Assembly: GCF_027887165.1 (NCBI RefSeq)
Contig: NC_077232.1
Coordinates: forward strand, 12,621,255-12,685,254
Direction: 5' to 3'
DNA: 64,000 bases
Source: Monodelphis domestica
Lineage: Eukaryota > Chordata > Mammalia > Didelphimorphia > Didelphidae
In this document: positions 20,130 to 31,320 of the stretch, piece by piece
Position numbering within the stretch: the stretch's first letter is position 1
How the letters are laid out: each line of letters opens with the position of its first letter
Notes under the pieces: generated by a model
The model's input: only the letters and a program-made list of their open reading frames with translations
The model's database searches: none
Told to the model about the DNA's origin: nothing
Translations under genes and position numbers: made by a program

Positions 20130-23100
20130 GAGCTTGTTTGTATTCCCCGCTCCCCTTGCAAAGCTTCTGGGTCCTTCCAAAGAGAGCAGCCGCCACTAGG
20201 AAGATGGTGATGCCCGCCAGGGAGAGGCTCACCCACAGCAAAGGTTTCAGCATCGCGTTCCAGGAGGATCCTTCTAGAAGGAGGGTCTCCAGGATGCTGG
20301 GCCGCAAGACGACAGATCCATCCAGCGAGTTGGGCTCTGTTGAGGGGGAAGCTATAGATTTACAAGAACTAAAAGAATCGGCAACGTCCACAGATTTTAG
20401 CAGAAAGGCCCAAGAGCAAGCTGGAGAGACCACGGTGGTCCGGGTCTACGTCAACGTGGGCAGAGGTCGCTCGAGGGAGACCTGTTGCCGAGGTGGTACC
20501 CTGGGGATAGTTCTTGGCCCCAAAGGACGCATACATACGTCTACATCCCCCAACACACCCAGCCCCCCACACACCTTTTGTTAGGATAATCTTCGGTTCT
20601 TGAGAAGCCCCCAATCCTACTGGGCCAGGAGAACCCACAATGTCCCGGGCTCCTTCCATCTCAATGTGGCCATCTACAAAGCGCCTCCGCTCTGTCAAGA
20701 GGGGTCAGAAGTACCTCGTTGCATCCTGGCCCTCTGCCAGGTTAGCATCCCAGCAGGGCAGCCTTGCACTATACACACGGGGAGGGGCAGACGTGGGATC
20801 TAGGGGCTCTAGGACTCGTCCCCCCACCCCAAGACCCCAAATCGCAAAACTCACTCGTAGCCCCCGAGTGACACACGGCCCTGCACGTCTCTGTCTCAGA
20901 GGGATAGCAAGCAGAGGCACTACAGAAGAAGTAAACCTGGACCAAGGGAAAAACAGAATCGGGCATCTTTCGGGGTCCGTCCCACGGCCGGTGGGTACGG
21001 GGAGTGTCAAACCCTTTCATCTGAGCAGAGTTTAGGGGTCCTGCCATGCAGGGACCATCTCTTAGGATCGGAATTCTGGGATCAGCTTCTAGAGGCCATT
21101 AATCAAAGACGCTGGTCCAAGGAGGGGGGGATCAGCTCTTTGCCCTCGTAGAGAAACAAAATGGCGCCTGCTACTCAACTCATGTCCCTGAGAAGCCCTA
21201 GTCCTTGGCTGGTGGATGGAGCCTTTCCCTCTGGGTCCTGAGAGTCAAACTTTAAAGCCATAATGGACGCTCCTGATACTTGGCCAGGGGGGTCCCGTGG
21301 GCCTCTTTACTTGAGTGTTAGAGAACTAACTCACGGAACCAAATTCCAAGTGTGGGCCAATCGACCAGAATGAAAACTCCCTAGCGCTGTCCCTGTTAGG
21401 TCGCTGGGGGAATCTTAAGTCCTGGTGAAGGGTGGTGGATTCAGTGGGCCTAAAATTTAGTAGGGCCAGGGTGACAGAGGCCAGTGTAGAAGAATCCCCC
21501 ATGGGACCTCCACAGACGAAAGGGGTGCAAGAACCCTTCAATCTTTCAGTCCTCAAGGCCGGCAGCTTCTCTGTTCTCTCAATATCTAGTTGGTCTCCTT
21601 TCTACTCACATGGCTGCCACCCTAAACTGGGCCCTCCTAGAAGGATGATATTAGGAAATAAGCATTGTTTTATTAGTTTAGAGATGAGAAGTAGAGTGGC
21701 TGGCTTGAGAAAGAAGTGGCATTTTTAGCATGACTGTTACAATAGCCTCTGCCCTGGCCTCCCTGCCTCCCTCCTCACTAATTCATCCTTCACACGACTG
21801 CCAGAGGGACTGACCACATAACCCCTTCCTGTTCAATCAACTCCAGTGACTTCTAGCCCATCCTCCTACGATAGAGCTCTAGTTGGTACTTCAATCCTCC
21901 TCCCTCCCGCTGCAGCCTCCAGACACTCTGCCCCTCTCTCTCCCCGCATCCCAGAGTCCAGTCATCCTCCCATCTCTGGCTCTTTGTTCCTCCAAGGCCG
22001 TCTGTCTTTCCTCTCCTGCTCAGAGCCAAGCCACAGCCCTTACCGGTCCACTGAGAGCCCTCTGGGAGACCGAGTCGACAAAGGTGAACGTGGCCACGAT
22101 GAAACGCTGATAATGAGTTGGGAAAGGGGGCTCCGACGTATTCCCTTCAGGCGCCAGCTTGGTCTTGTAGCCGTCTCCAGCAAACGGGCATCTGGAAAAG
22201 AAGTCAGCCAGCTCTGGGTACTGCCCAGACAAAGTCGGGCTTTGTCCCCAGCCAAGGCCCCGGGAAGCCACTTGCTCACCCGTCAAGGAGGAGAGGCCAC
22301 TGAGGCTCCTCGAAGGGATGGGTGCTGGGGGTTGCCCAGCAGTGATGCAGAACCAGCACCAGGTTGGGGTCTGTCCTCCTGAGAAGTCTCACTTCCACAT
22401 ACGTGGGTTCCCGGAGCGTCTTGGAAATGGGGAAGTCCTTTGAGTCATAGTAGGAGCCGTATTTCTGATCTGGAGTGGGGAGAGAAGGAAGGTCCCATGA
22501 GCCTTCAGGGATGGACAGGGCCTGGGATGGCAGGGCGGCCATCTCTTTACCTTTGGCGATGCGGAGCTCCAGGTGCAAGGGGCCAGACTGGACCACGGGA
22601 GCGGGTGGTGGCACTCGGAAAGCCTCGATCTGGAGGGGCAGGAAGTCGCTGACATTGAAGATGCAGCGTGCGTGGAGGCTGCGGTGGGATGAGAAGGAGG
22701 AGACTGAGTCAGCCACAGAAGATGACCCCTGGTACTTCTTACAAGACAAAGCTGAATCTGCATTCTCCCAAGGAGCTGGGACACAGCTGGCATCTGGTCC
22801 GAGAAGAATGCTAGAGCTCGGCCATTTCGTTTCGCTTGTGTCTGACTTCTCATGGCGCCATTTGGGGTGTTCTTGGCAGAGATACTGGACTAGTTGGTCA
22901 TTTCCTTCTCTAGCCCATTTTACAAGTGAGGAAACTGAGGCAAATAGTGTGAAGTGACTTCTGTAAGGATAATTTCAGGGTTGTGACCTAAACTAATTTT
23001 GGTCGCCAGGGGATATCCCAAATAAATACCCACATCAGCTGGAAATTTGTGGTGATTTTGATTAATATAGAGGAAAGAAATTAAGGAGAAGGGAGAGGGA

Positions 23101-26100
23101 AAAGGTGTTGGATTTTTCCCGCTTGGCCTGTGCCAGGGGGAATTCAAATTAGTGGCTTTTAAGAGGATAGTGTTGGAAGGTAAAGGAGAAAGGAATCAGC
23201 CTAAACTCCAAGAGGGCTCAGCTAAATGCCTGAACCTGAACTAGCTACTCAGCTTCTCCCAGTATAGTATCAAGGGAAAACTCACCACCAAACTGGACAA
23301 CAGCTGCCACCACGCCAGAGTCCCGAGAGAGGAAGTGATGCCAAATATATAGACGGTTTTACATTGCCTTCCTGTGTCTCACATGTACCAATGGTAGCTT
23401 AAGCTTCACTTGGGACAGCCCAAGGGTCTGCCAGCTATTTCTGATTTGTCATTTGCTAGCACGTGTCTGTCATAGGCCATCCTCCTCAATACTTAATCCT
23501 TAAGTATGGGTGTAGACATTCCTGATTTTGTTAGACTAAGTAGGGTGGAGTAATTTAAAGTTCACACTTAGCAAGGAAGCCTAGCTCCCTTCTGAGAGGT
23601 GGAGAGATCAGGGCAGGCCTCCTAGAGCAAGGCACGATCATCCACGACTGACTCCATCGTTACAAGGGCGGGTTTGGCGGTCCTCAGAAAGTGCCCCAAG
23701 CCTTCGTAAAAGGGCAGCAAGCCCCGAGCATCCCCCGACTGCAACAGAGGAGGAGATCTCTGCTCCCCGTGCCGAGGGACATGAGAGTCATGGTCTTTGT
23801 GGAGAAGCCAAACTCTTCCCGGGAGCTGCCGGAGGGCCTGGCTTCAGGCACGAAGAGACCTCCTTTTCCAGTCTAGCTCGGGACTCCCATTGCCAGCTTG
23901 GTCTCAGCATCTCGAGAGACCCTTTAGCCTACCTCCCTTGTTTCACAAATGAGAGAACCGAGGCACTGAGATGTTCAGTGATTGGTTGAAGGTTCCGGGG
24001 GGGGGGGGCAGGAGTGGAAAAGGTGGAATTTGAGCCTAACTTGGCAGCCAGGTGGTGCAGTGGACAGACTGCCAGGCTGGAGCCAGGAAGAGTTTAAATC
24101 TAGCCTTAGACTCTTCCAACCCCACACGAGTCCCTGAACCTCGTTTGCCTTTGTTTCCCCCTCTGACAGTGAGCTCAAGAAGGAAATGGTGCCCTTGAGG
24201 ATCTCTGCCAAGAAAGCCCCAAGAGGGACCCCCAGAGTCAGGCGACCCCAAAAGGACACCCAACGTGACTTCTGCTCCTTGCGGGTTCGAGCTCTTTTGC
24301 TCCCCACTCCAACGGTCCCCTCCTATCACTCAAGCCTTCCCCAACATTCCGAACCACCTGCTCTGTTTCTCAGTAAGGAGAGCCCAGGCCAGGGCTCTCG
24401 TGGGCCTTCTGCCGAGCGGCTACCAAAGCCTGTTTTCACGCTAAGAGGAGGCCCGCTTCCCCTCTTGCATGTGCCCCCAAGAGCCCCGGATTCCAGTCCC
24501 CCAAGTCCCGGGCCACTCTGTCCCCTCGGAGGGCTCGTCTTCTTCTCTGGGACTTGGACCATTGAGTGTGAAGAGGAAACCCTGGGAAGCCGCCATCCCT
24601 CATCCCTGCTCACAGGAAGGTGCTGTCCCGAGTGATGACGCCGTCCGGCCCCTTCTGGACAGCGATGTCCGACACCAGCTGATTCTCATAGACGAGCTGG
24701 TGGTTGATCACCTGGGGAAGGGCAGGCAGAGACGCTGGAGGGGGCCTTCCCCAGTGTGGGAGCCCAGCGCCAGGCTCCCCCCGAGAGCTGTCTCTGGCCC
24801 TCACCTGGATGGTGGTGCCACACTGGGTGACGGGGAAGCGGAAGACCACAAAGTCTGCCGTCCTCTGGGTCGGGGGGCAGCCGCCCGGCGCGTAGCCCAG
24901 CTCGATGTTCTCCAGACTGACCCGCTTCTCAGCGCTGGTGTTCCGGGAGACCACCAGGACAAAGAGGCCGTCTTGGGAACACTGGACGGTGGCTGTGGGA
25001 GGCCGGACGGCCGAGGCAGTCAGCATCGGGGACGTCCCGAGGCTCGAAGGCCGAGCTCCGGCCCTCCCTCTGCTGGGGAAAGGCGGGGCCTCGGCCACAT
25101 CTCTCCTACACGAGGCCTTTCCGGCTCTGACAGGTCCCCTGATTCCCGCCAAGGACGCATCATCTCCCCAAACCCGACCTGCCTCCCTGTCCCGGCAGCC
25201 TTCGTGCCGCATGCGGATGCTGCAGACACGTTTCTGGGCGATCTAACGATGGCGCCGGGAGGGACCCCATCGCCGCCCGCCCCTCCGGCCCAGCCAGCCC
25301 CCCCCTGGGGATGCTGCACACCTGCGTCACCGTAGAAACACGGAACCTCCGCATCCGAGGCGTCATGGCAGCAGCCAGCCCGGACACAGGCTTCTGCGGT
25401 CCTGCCTTCTGCACAGGGGATGCGGCCAGCGGAGAACCGGCATTCTCCTGGGGGGACACGGGACCCAGGCTGGAACCCCTCCAAGGGCGTACCCGCAGGC
25501 TTGGCTTCTGCTCCTAGATGGCGTGTCTTAGTAAGGGGTGGCGAGAGGGGCAGTCCAGACTCACGTCCCCCTCCCCGGTGATCTCCCCCCATCACAGAGA
25601 GTCTGGCTGAGTGAGGAAGAAGCACCGCACCCAGAGGGGTCCAGGAGGCGGGAGGTCCTGAGTTCCAATCTAGCCTCAGACTTCCTTGCTGGGCAACCCT
25701 GGGCCAGTCACTCACAGCCTGGACCACTTTTCTGCCTCGGCACCGATACCCAGAAAAGATGGGAAGAGACTCACCTGGGGGAGATGGAGAGACCCGAGAG
25801 CCCGCTGGAGCCCCACTGGGGGGGCCCCGGGGGAAGCGAACCGTAACAGGTGGGAGAGGCTGGTGTTTCCAGTCTGGGCCCCAAGAGTGAGGACTGGGCT
25901 GGGCAGAGGGAGGAGGAGGAGGCCGGGTAGAGCGCGGAGGCCGGGTAGAGCGCGGAGGCTGGGCAGAGAGGGGAGGCCGAGGCCGGGCAGGGAGGGAAGG
26001 CCGAGGCGGGGGGGCAGAGAGGGAAGGCCGAGGCCGGGCAGAGAGGGGAGGGGGGGCAGAGAGGCGAGGCTGGGCAGCCTCAGGCTTGGGGCAGATCAGG

Positions 26101-26969
26101 GTCACAGCTTGAGCATCCGCCACAGCAGAGTCCAGCAGCTCTTCTACAAACACTTGGAGGTGGTATTGGCGGCCCTGAGGCAGAGAGAGACAGGCTGGAG
26201 CCCTGCAGGCCCAGAAGGCCACCCTCGTGCCCTGGAGGAGTTCTGGCAACCACCTGGCAGGCTGAAGAGGTGGCTCTCTAATGCCCTCCAATGAAAGAGC
26301 CCCCTGAGGCTAAGCACTAGCTGGGACAGAAGAACACGGGCCTCCCTGAGAGGCTCTGAGTTCAAATCCGGCTCCCAGGGAGCCATCCTTCTTCCCCAGG
26401 CCTCGGCTTCCCCCCAAACCCGGGTTCCCGGGCCGCCCACCTTCCTCAGCACATGGCAGCCCTGGTAGTTGGCCGAGAAGACGGCCGGCCCGGGGGGCTC
26501 CGAGGCGATCCAGTGGAGGCAGACGGAACAGTTGGTCACTTCAAACCGGGTCCCGAACTCATCTGGGCAAGGAGGGGCGACAGAGCCCTCTGAGCCCCCC
26601 AGAGCCCGGCAGGCCCTGAAGCCCCCGCGGGGAGCCCCAACCTAGAAGGGCGCCTGCTTGACTTGGGGGGCGCCGCGGCCTCCCCCATCAGCCCCCCCCC
26701 CCACTTTCCAGGCCTCCCGGACCCCCAAAGAGCCTCTTTTGGGCCAGCCTCTGCCCGGAGGCTGGGGGGGCGGGGAGGGGCGGGGCCGCCTCCAGGCGCT
26801 CCGCAGGCCACTCACCCACCACCTTGAAGCGGACGCTGCGGCCTGGCCGGGGGAAGACGAGCAGCTGCATGCTGTAGGCGCCGCACGCGTACTCGTGCTG
26901 CAGAGTCCGGCCCAGGCCGAGGCCCAGAGCCCAGAGGAGCAGGAACGGCCAGCAGCCTCCCCAGCCCAT
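20125..26969 (-). CDS. ZP1: Zona pellucida sperm-binding protein 1 (12 coding exons)
   Basis: ZP1 is a secreted egg-coat glycoprotein that cross-links ZP filaments. Exons (high to low) are 26969-26816, 26562-26441, 26174-25775, 25447-25322, 24992-24805, 24711-24614, 22678-22551, 22469-22280, 22191-22044, 20936-20855, 20691-20575 and 20336-20125. All introns are GT-AG and the phases join to 1965 bases (654 aa; human about 638). The order is: signal peptide (1-21); N-terminal ZP-N-like region with [15 protein letters not shown]; Pro/Arg/Ser-rich linker (about 120-225); trefoil domain (exon 4, EACVRAGCC); ZP module (from ATVQC); basic KRRR furin-type site (about 546-549); membrane segment (about 616-636); and a short tail ending YKQAQ. 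N-glycosylation motifs are NCS, NTS and NVS. Two acceptors have in-frame alternatives: exon 4 could start at 25513 and exon 12 at 20351. The gene looks intact. Confidence 0.95.
21740..22030 (+). repeat. LINE2-like fragment, ZP1 intron 9
   Basis: It contains 'ctgccctggcctccctgcct', 'cttcctgttcaatcaactcc' and 'cagccatc'-like L2 blocks with tctctggctctttgttcc. It lies between ZP1 exons 10 and 9 and runs opposite to the gene. Confidence 0.5.
22830..22961 (-). repeat. Longer marsupial SINE (MAR1-like), ZP1 intron 6
   Basis: The order 'cttgtgtctgacttctcatg', 'tttggggtgttcttggcaga', 'gatactggactagttgg', 'catttccttctctagcccat' and 'tttacaagtgaggaaactga' is the same as that of the SINE hosting the 89-bp array at 58.7 kb. 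It is cut at its far end by the LTR starting at 22962. Confidence 0.7.
22962..23566 (+). mobile_element. Solo LTR, retroviral-type, copy 1
   Basis: This is a 605-bp unit beginning TGTAAGGAT and ending GTTCACA (TG...CA ends). It shares both termini and internal blocks ('ttttggtcgccagggga', 'cagctggaaat', 'agtagggtggagtaatt') with the copy at 34704-35244. Four flanking bases on each side (cttc/ctta) nearly match. It lies in ZP1 intron 6 against the direction of transcription. Family: class I-like ERV LTR, old, inferred from the 4-bp duplication of its sister copy. Confidence 0.6.
24041..24275 (+). repeat. MAR1/THER1-like SINE, ZP1 intron 6
   Basis: It starts 'ggcagccaggtggtgcagtg', then 'gtttccccctctgacagtga', then 'ctgccaagaaagccccaaga', then 'gtcaggcgac'. 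This is a complete long-form marsupial SINE in the opposite sense to ZP1. Confidence 0.75.
25610..25762 (+). repeat. Old tRNA-derived SINE, ZP1 intron 3
   Basis: It has 'gggaggtcctgagttccaat', 'ctagcctcagacttcc', 'gggccagtcactcacagcct' and 'cttttctgcctcggcacc'. It ends about 13 bases from the donor of ZP1 exon 3 (25775), so the SINE sits at the very start of the intron. Confidence 0.65.
25915..26090 (-). repeat. ZP1: Coding minisatellite in ZP1 exon 3
   Basis: Imperfect tandem units built on 'ggccgaggccgggcagagag' fill the middle of exon 3. They encode alternating Pro/Arg/Ser stretches such as [17 protein letters not shown]. The frame is kept throughout. The corresponding linker in human ZP1 is also Pro/Ser-rich but not repeat-like in the same way. 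Confidence 0.85.
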
Positions 26970-27007
26970 GGCGAGCCTCCTTCCGCGGCCGCGCCGGGGC
27001 TGCCCCG

Positions 27008-27207
27008 CTTATATGGAGGGTCGCGACGCGCAGCACCTGGAGAGGCCGAGAAGCGGCCGGGAGCAAAGCCCTCCCCCCTGCTCCCTCCCCCGCAGGGCCG
27101 CCCACGGGCCCAGCAGCTGAGGCCGATGTGGGGTCCCTGATGCGGCCGGAGGGCGCCCTTCCACGGGGCCCCGCCCCGCCCCGCCCCCGCCTCTCTTTGC
27201 TCACCTG
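27008..27207 (-). promoter_or_regulatory. ZP1: ZP1 promoter: TATA box and E-boxes
   Basis: TATAAG on the minus strand (27013-27008) stands about 40 bases upstream of the ATG at 26969. The predicted start site is near 26982 and the 5' UTR is only about 13 nt. E-boxes CAGGTG lie at 27034-27039 and 27202-27207, and CAGCTG at 27114-27119. Oocyte zona genes are driven by FIGLA through E-boxes close to a TATA box. Which E-box is used cannot be told from sequence. Confidence 0.7.
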
Positions 27208-27414
27208 CGTCAGGGGGCTGCCGAGCTCCCCGCTGCGGCTCCTCTTCCTCAGGACCCGGATGGGCCGAGGGCTTGGGGAGCTCTCCGGGCCTTTATGGCG
27301 CTGAGGATAGTGTCGCTCATTAATCCGCTGTCTGCCGCCCCCAAGGCGAAGAGGGGCTCAGCGGACAGGCCAGGCCCCCAGACTGCGGCTCCTTGTTTTA
27401 GTTTGCTGCTTCTG

Positions 27415-27614
27415 TTTAAATAAGCCCTGACGTCGTCTTGGAGTCAGTCCTGGGTATTGGCCCCAAGGCAGAAGAGAGGTCAGGGCTAGGCCAGGGGGGT
27501 CAAGTGACTGGCCCAGGGTCACCCAGCTGGGAAGGGTCTGAGGCCGGATTGGAACCCAGGACCTCCCGTCTCCAGGCCTGGCTCTCCGTCCACCAAGCCC
27601 CCGAGCTGCCCCCT
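27415..27614 (-). repeat. tRNA-derived SINE, antisense
   Basis: It runs from 'taagccctgacgtcgtcttg' through 'gtgactggcccagggtcacc' to 'accaagcccccgagctgccc'. It has drifted CpG-rich compared with other copies, as expected in a GC-rich block. Confidence 0.82.
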
Positions 27615-28135
27615 TCTACAGTTATTTTAAACGAGATTTCTCTGTCAGTTTTTGCCATTGGACATTCTTTTTAGTCTGAAGAAATGCTGCTGATTCACAG
27701 GGGCTCGTTTTATGACCTGCAGCTCTGCTAAGGCGTGGATGGCTTCAATTCGGTTTTTGAGTTTTCCTCCTGTCTGTCCCAGCATCTGCCAGGAGGGGGC
27801 GCTTTGTCTGCTCCCTGCGTACTCTGATACCTTCCCCGGCTTCTCTCACTGCCACCACACCAGCGTTTCTATCGCTATATTAAATGAGGAGGGACAGGGA
27901 TGAGGCGCCACCCCGGCTTTCCTCCTGATCCTACTGGGAAGGCTTCTAACTGGGCCCCAGTGCAGGGGAGCCTGCTGATGGCTTCCGGGAAATGCTTTCT
28001 ATCACTTTAAGGAGCGTCCCCGTGATTCCAGTGTGCTGGGGCTGGTCTGTTACCGGAAGGGCCCCTGCCTGGTCCGCAGCTTTTCCTTCATCTATTGAGG
28101 TGATCACTCGGGCTTGGTTACTGATAGGGTCAACC
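27615..28135 (-). mobile_element. LINE-1 ORF2 (reverse transcriptase) fragment
   Basis: The minus-strand order is colinear with the L1 RT region: on the plus strand 'tatattaaatgaggagggac', 'ggcttccgggaaatgctttc' and 'cttcatctattgaggtgatc'. It is a truncated and diverged fragment adjoining a pyrimidine tract. Confidence 0.6.
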
Positions 28136-28715
28136 AGGGGCTCTCTTTCTTTCTTCCTCCCTTCCTTCATTTCTTTCTTTCTTTCTGCCTTTCTTTCTTT
28201 CCTTCTTTCCTCCCTCCTTTCCCAACTTCCTTCCTCCTTTCCCTCCCTCCTTCCTTCCCTCCATCCCTCCTTCCTTCCCTCCATCCCTCCATCCCTCCTT
28301 CCTTCTTTCCCTCCTTCCTTCTTTCCCTCCTTCCTTCCTTCCCTCCATCCCTCCTTCCTTCCCTCCATCCCTCCTTCCCTCCTTCCTTCCTTCTTTCCCT
28401 CCTTCCTTCTTTCTCTCCTTCCTTCCTTCCATCCTTCCTTCCCTCCATCCCTCCTTCCCTCCTTCCTTCCTTTCTTCCTTCCTTCCCTCCTTTCCTCCTT
28501 CCTTCTTTCCCTCCTTCCCTCCCTCCTTCCTTCTTTCCCTCCTTCCTTCCTTCCCTCCTTCCTTCCCTCCATCCCTCCTTCCTTCCCTCCTTCCTTCCCT
28601 CCATCCCTCCTTCCATCCATCCCTCCTTCCCTCCTTCCTTCCCTCCATCCCTCCTTCCTTCCCTCTCTCCTTCCTTCTTTCCCTCCTTCCCTCCCTTCTT
28701 TTTCTTTCTTTCCTT
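28136..28715. repeat. 580-bp pyrimidine tract, CCTT/CCCT/CCAT repeats
   Basis: Near-continuous C/T, with A only in CCATCC units, made of CTTCCTTCC, CCCTCCTTCC and CCATCCCTCC blocks. It is open in several frames on both strands purely because of composition. Such tracts can form triplex (H-DNA). Confidence 0.95.
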
Positions 28716-29139
28716 TGGAAATAAAAAGGCTTGATTTATCATTTCATTGGTTTGGGAAAACATTAATCATGCAGTCTGAACATAAAAGTATCAGGTCTTT
28801 TTTTTCTCAGAGTCCATCCATCCCACATTTACCAGCACGTCCCTGATTTGAGTGGTCCCAAAGAGAAAGGGTGGCCTCAGGAAGCAGTGGACTCCCCTTT
28901 TGTTGATGGTCTTCAGTAGAGGTTACATAATCACTCGTGGGAGACGCTGTCACCCTCCCTGATGAGGAATGGGCTGGCCTACTTGGGTATTGGTGTTCTG
29001 TCATTCTGGGGTTTTCGAGGTCCCTCCTAGGCTTGAGGTTCTCTGGTTCTTGAAGGCAAGAGCACTCAACATCTATTTCTGTGCTCTAGCAAGGAAGGGA
29101 ATAGAGAGTTCATCAGTCTCACGTCTGCACCAAGAGCAA

Positions 29140-29370
29140 CATTTCATGGAAGCCAAGAGGGTAAGAGCACTGCCTGGCGTCAGTAGGACCCAACCCGAGT
29201 TCAAACTCAGTTTCAGAGCCTTTCTAACTGTGTGACTTTGGGCAAGTTACTTAATCTCTGAATGCCTAACAAAAGGAGAAGGAAATGGCAAACCACTCTA
29301 GTATCCTTGCCAAGAAAACCTCATGATAGCTGTTCGATGAGGTCACAAAGAGTTAGATCCGATTGAACAC
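29140..29370 (+). repeat. MAR1/THER1-like SINE, sense
   Basis: It contains 'tgtgactttgggcaagttac', 'ggaaatggcaaaccactcta', 'ccttgccaagaaaacctcat' and 'gtcacaaagagttagatccg', the long-form marsupial SINE. Confidence 0.75.
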
Positions 29371-30360
29371 AAAGTTCAGTTTCAGATTTTGTAGCCAAAA
29401 GGATTTCCATCACGCACGATGTCTTCAACTGTTTTGTTTGTTTTTTCACAGCAAAAAAAAAAAAGTTGGGAACAAAACATATATGGCTACTACAGACAGC
29501 TCCACTACCAAGAGCTCACTGTCATCAGGTTGCGCCATTTTGGTCTCCCGTGGCCTCTTCTCAGCTAAGCTCTATCGGCATCATGGGACCTTGGACTTGG
29601 AGAGAGAACGGTTCTTAGAGATGGTTTTGTCCAATACCATCATTTTGCAGTGGAGCCCCCGAGAGAGAAGGTACCTCAGCCCCGGCCACACAGGTAGTTT
29701 GGGGAGAGAAGCCCCTCACACCTCTGTCATCCCATCTTTTGTCTCCCTTGGGTCTCTTCCAGCTCTAACATTCCACAGAAGGGTTTTAGGAGTTTTCCAG
29801 TTTTAACACTCCACGTATAAAGGTTTTTGTTTTTTTTCCCTAATCTTGGTCTGTTTTTGCTTAGACTCTAGTCTCCAGGAAGCAGCTTCCCCCCAGATGC
29901 CACAATAGCCAATCAGATTGTCCCCCAAGATGAGAGCCACATCCCGATCTGATTACTTAAACCACATTCCTGAGAAATACACATGGAAGTACGTGCTGAT
30001 GGACCAGAAAGCTTCCTGGGAGAGTCAGAGTGAGGGGGGCTGTGAAAAAACAAACAGAGAGACTTTGTTTGCAGAGATGACTTCCTCGAGTGTCCTCATG
30101 TCCTGGATATTTCTTGTGGATGTGACAGCTGGGGGGAATCCTGGGAGAAAGCCACAGAGAATTCGAGGGCTGGAGAGGAGTAATGCGAGAGAGGACAGAG
30201 GGGCTAGTTTTCCCCCAGGAAAGAAAAGGTGGCCAATTCCCTAACATTTGGGGTGCATGTGGGATTAGGAAAGGAAGATAAGCTTTCACTGAAGTCAGAA
30301 TGTGAGGAATATGGGCTTAAGTTGCAGCAGGAAGGCTTGAGGTGAAGGTTAAGCTCTGGG
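29371..30360. other. Intergenic DNA, no gene recognised
   Basis: A MIR-like stretch is possible near 29630-29690. The rest looks unique. Open frames are short and show no family resemblance. Confidence 0.45.
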
Positions 30361-30364
30361 GCAG

Positions 30365-30575
30365 GTTCTGGTACTTGGTTCCACTTCTTAGTAGTTGTGT
30401 GATCTTGAGCAAGTTCCTTCCTTGTTTATAATCATCAGCTTACTCAGCGATAAAATGAGGATAATGATAATTGCACGGCTTCAAGTAAGAGAGTTTTATG
30501 GAGATTGAGTGAACTAATAGATGTGAATGCTTTGATAGCTGTGCACATCAGGCATCATTATGAGCATTCTGAACT
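30365..30575 (+). repeat. MIR SINE, sense
   Basis: It contains 'agtagttgtgtgatcttgag', 'ataaaatgaggataatgata' and 'ggagattgagtgaactaata', the standard MIR order. Confidence 0.7.
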
Positions 30576-31111
30576 ATTCAGGTGGATCTGGAACTCACCA
30601 GTTCAGGAGTCCCCGATAACATGACCTAGAAGGACAACATTCTTCATCCACTTGGTCTTCTTTGTGTGAATGGGCAGGCCAACCTCTTCATCGATTACAA
30701 ATCTCTTCCAAGAGATTCTGCAATCATAACACAGACCGTGATCAACACAGGTCTCCAGGAACGTCTTGCCCTGATACCCCATGATGGCAAGGAGGGCATC
30801 CTGGCTTCTCGAAGGCTATGCTATTGGAAAACAAGCTCGGCCATGTCTTACTGAGCTGAGAAGGCTTAGAATTTGGACTGAGTGGAAGACTGTGTGTCTT
30901 TTGACTGATGACCAGCCTGGCTAAGTTTAGAGGGGGCTCATCACCAAAACAACTTCAGGAGAATTACATTTTTTTGACCCATAGCAATTCTCAAAGTCAG
31001 TCTGCTGAAGGGATGGATATCTGCACCAGTGAATGGACTGTTCATAATTGTGTAATCAGAAATCTTTGAAAGTGTGGAAATGGCATTCATATAGCAATCC
31101 TTTACAGGCTT

Positions 31112-31320
31112 TCTTCACCATTTTTTGTGTCCTGGACCCCTTGGGCAGTCTGTCTAGGGGAGCCTTTGGGTCCCTTCTCAGAATAATACTTCTAAGTGCA
31201 GAAGTATATATGTATAAAGTATATATGATTACAGAGGAAGCCAACTATGTTGGAGTACACTTATCAAAATATTTTAAAGAAATTTTAAAGAAAAAGCACA
31301 GGTTTGTGGACCCCAACAAT
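31112..31320. repeat. Interspersed repeat family X, copy 2
   Basis: The order 'gtcctggaccccttgggcag', 'cttctcagaataatacttct' and 'aggaagccaactatgttgga', ending 'gtttgtggaccccaac', matches the family X copy at 3880-4130 and is more complete. Confidence 0.45.

Noticed and set aside
28114-28763. Long Ser/Pro/Phe-rich (plus) and Lys/Glu/Gly-rich (minus) open frames
   Set aside because: They are produced by the pyrimidine/purine tract; every frame is open because stop codons cannot form easily.
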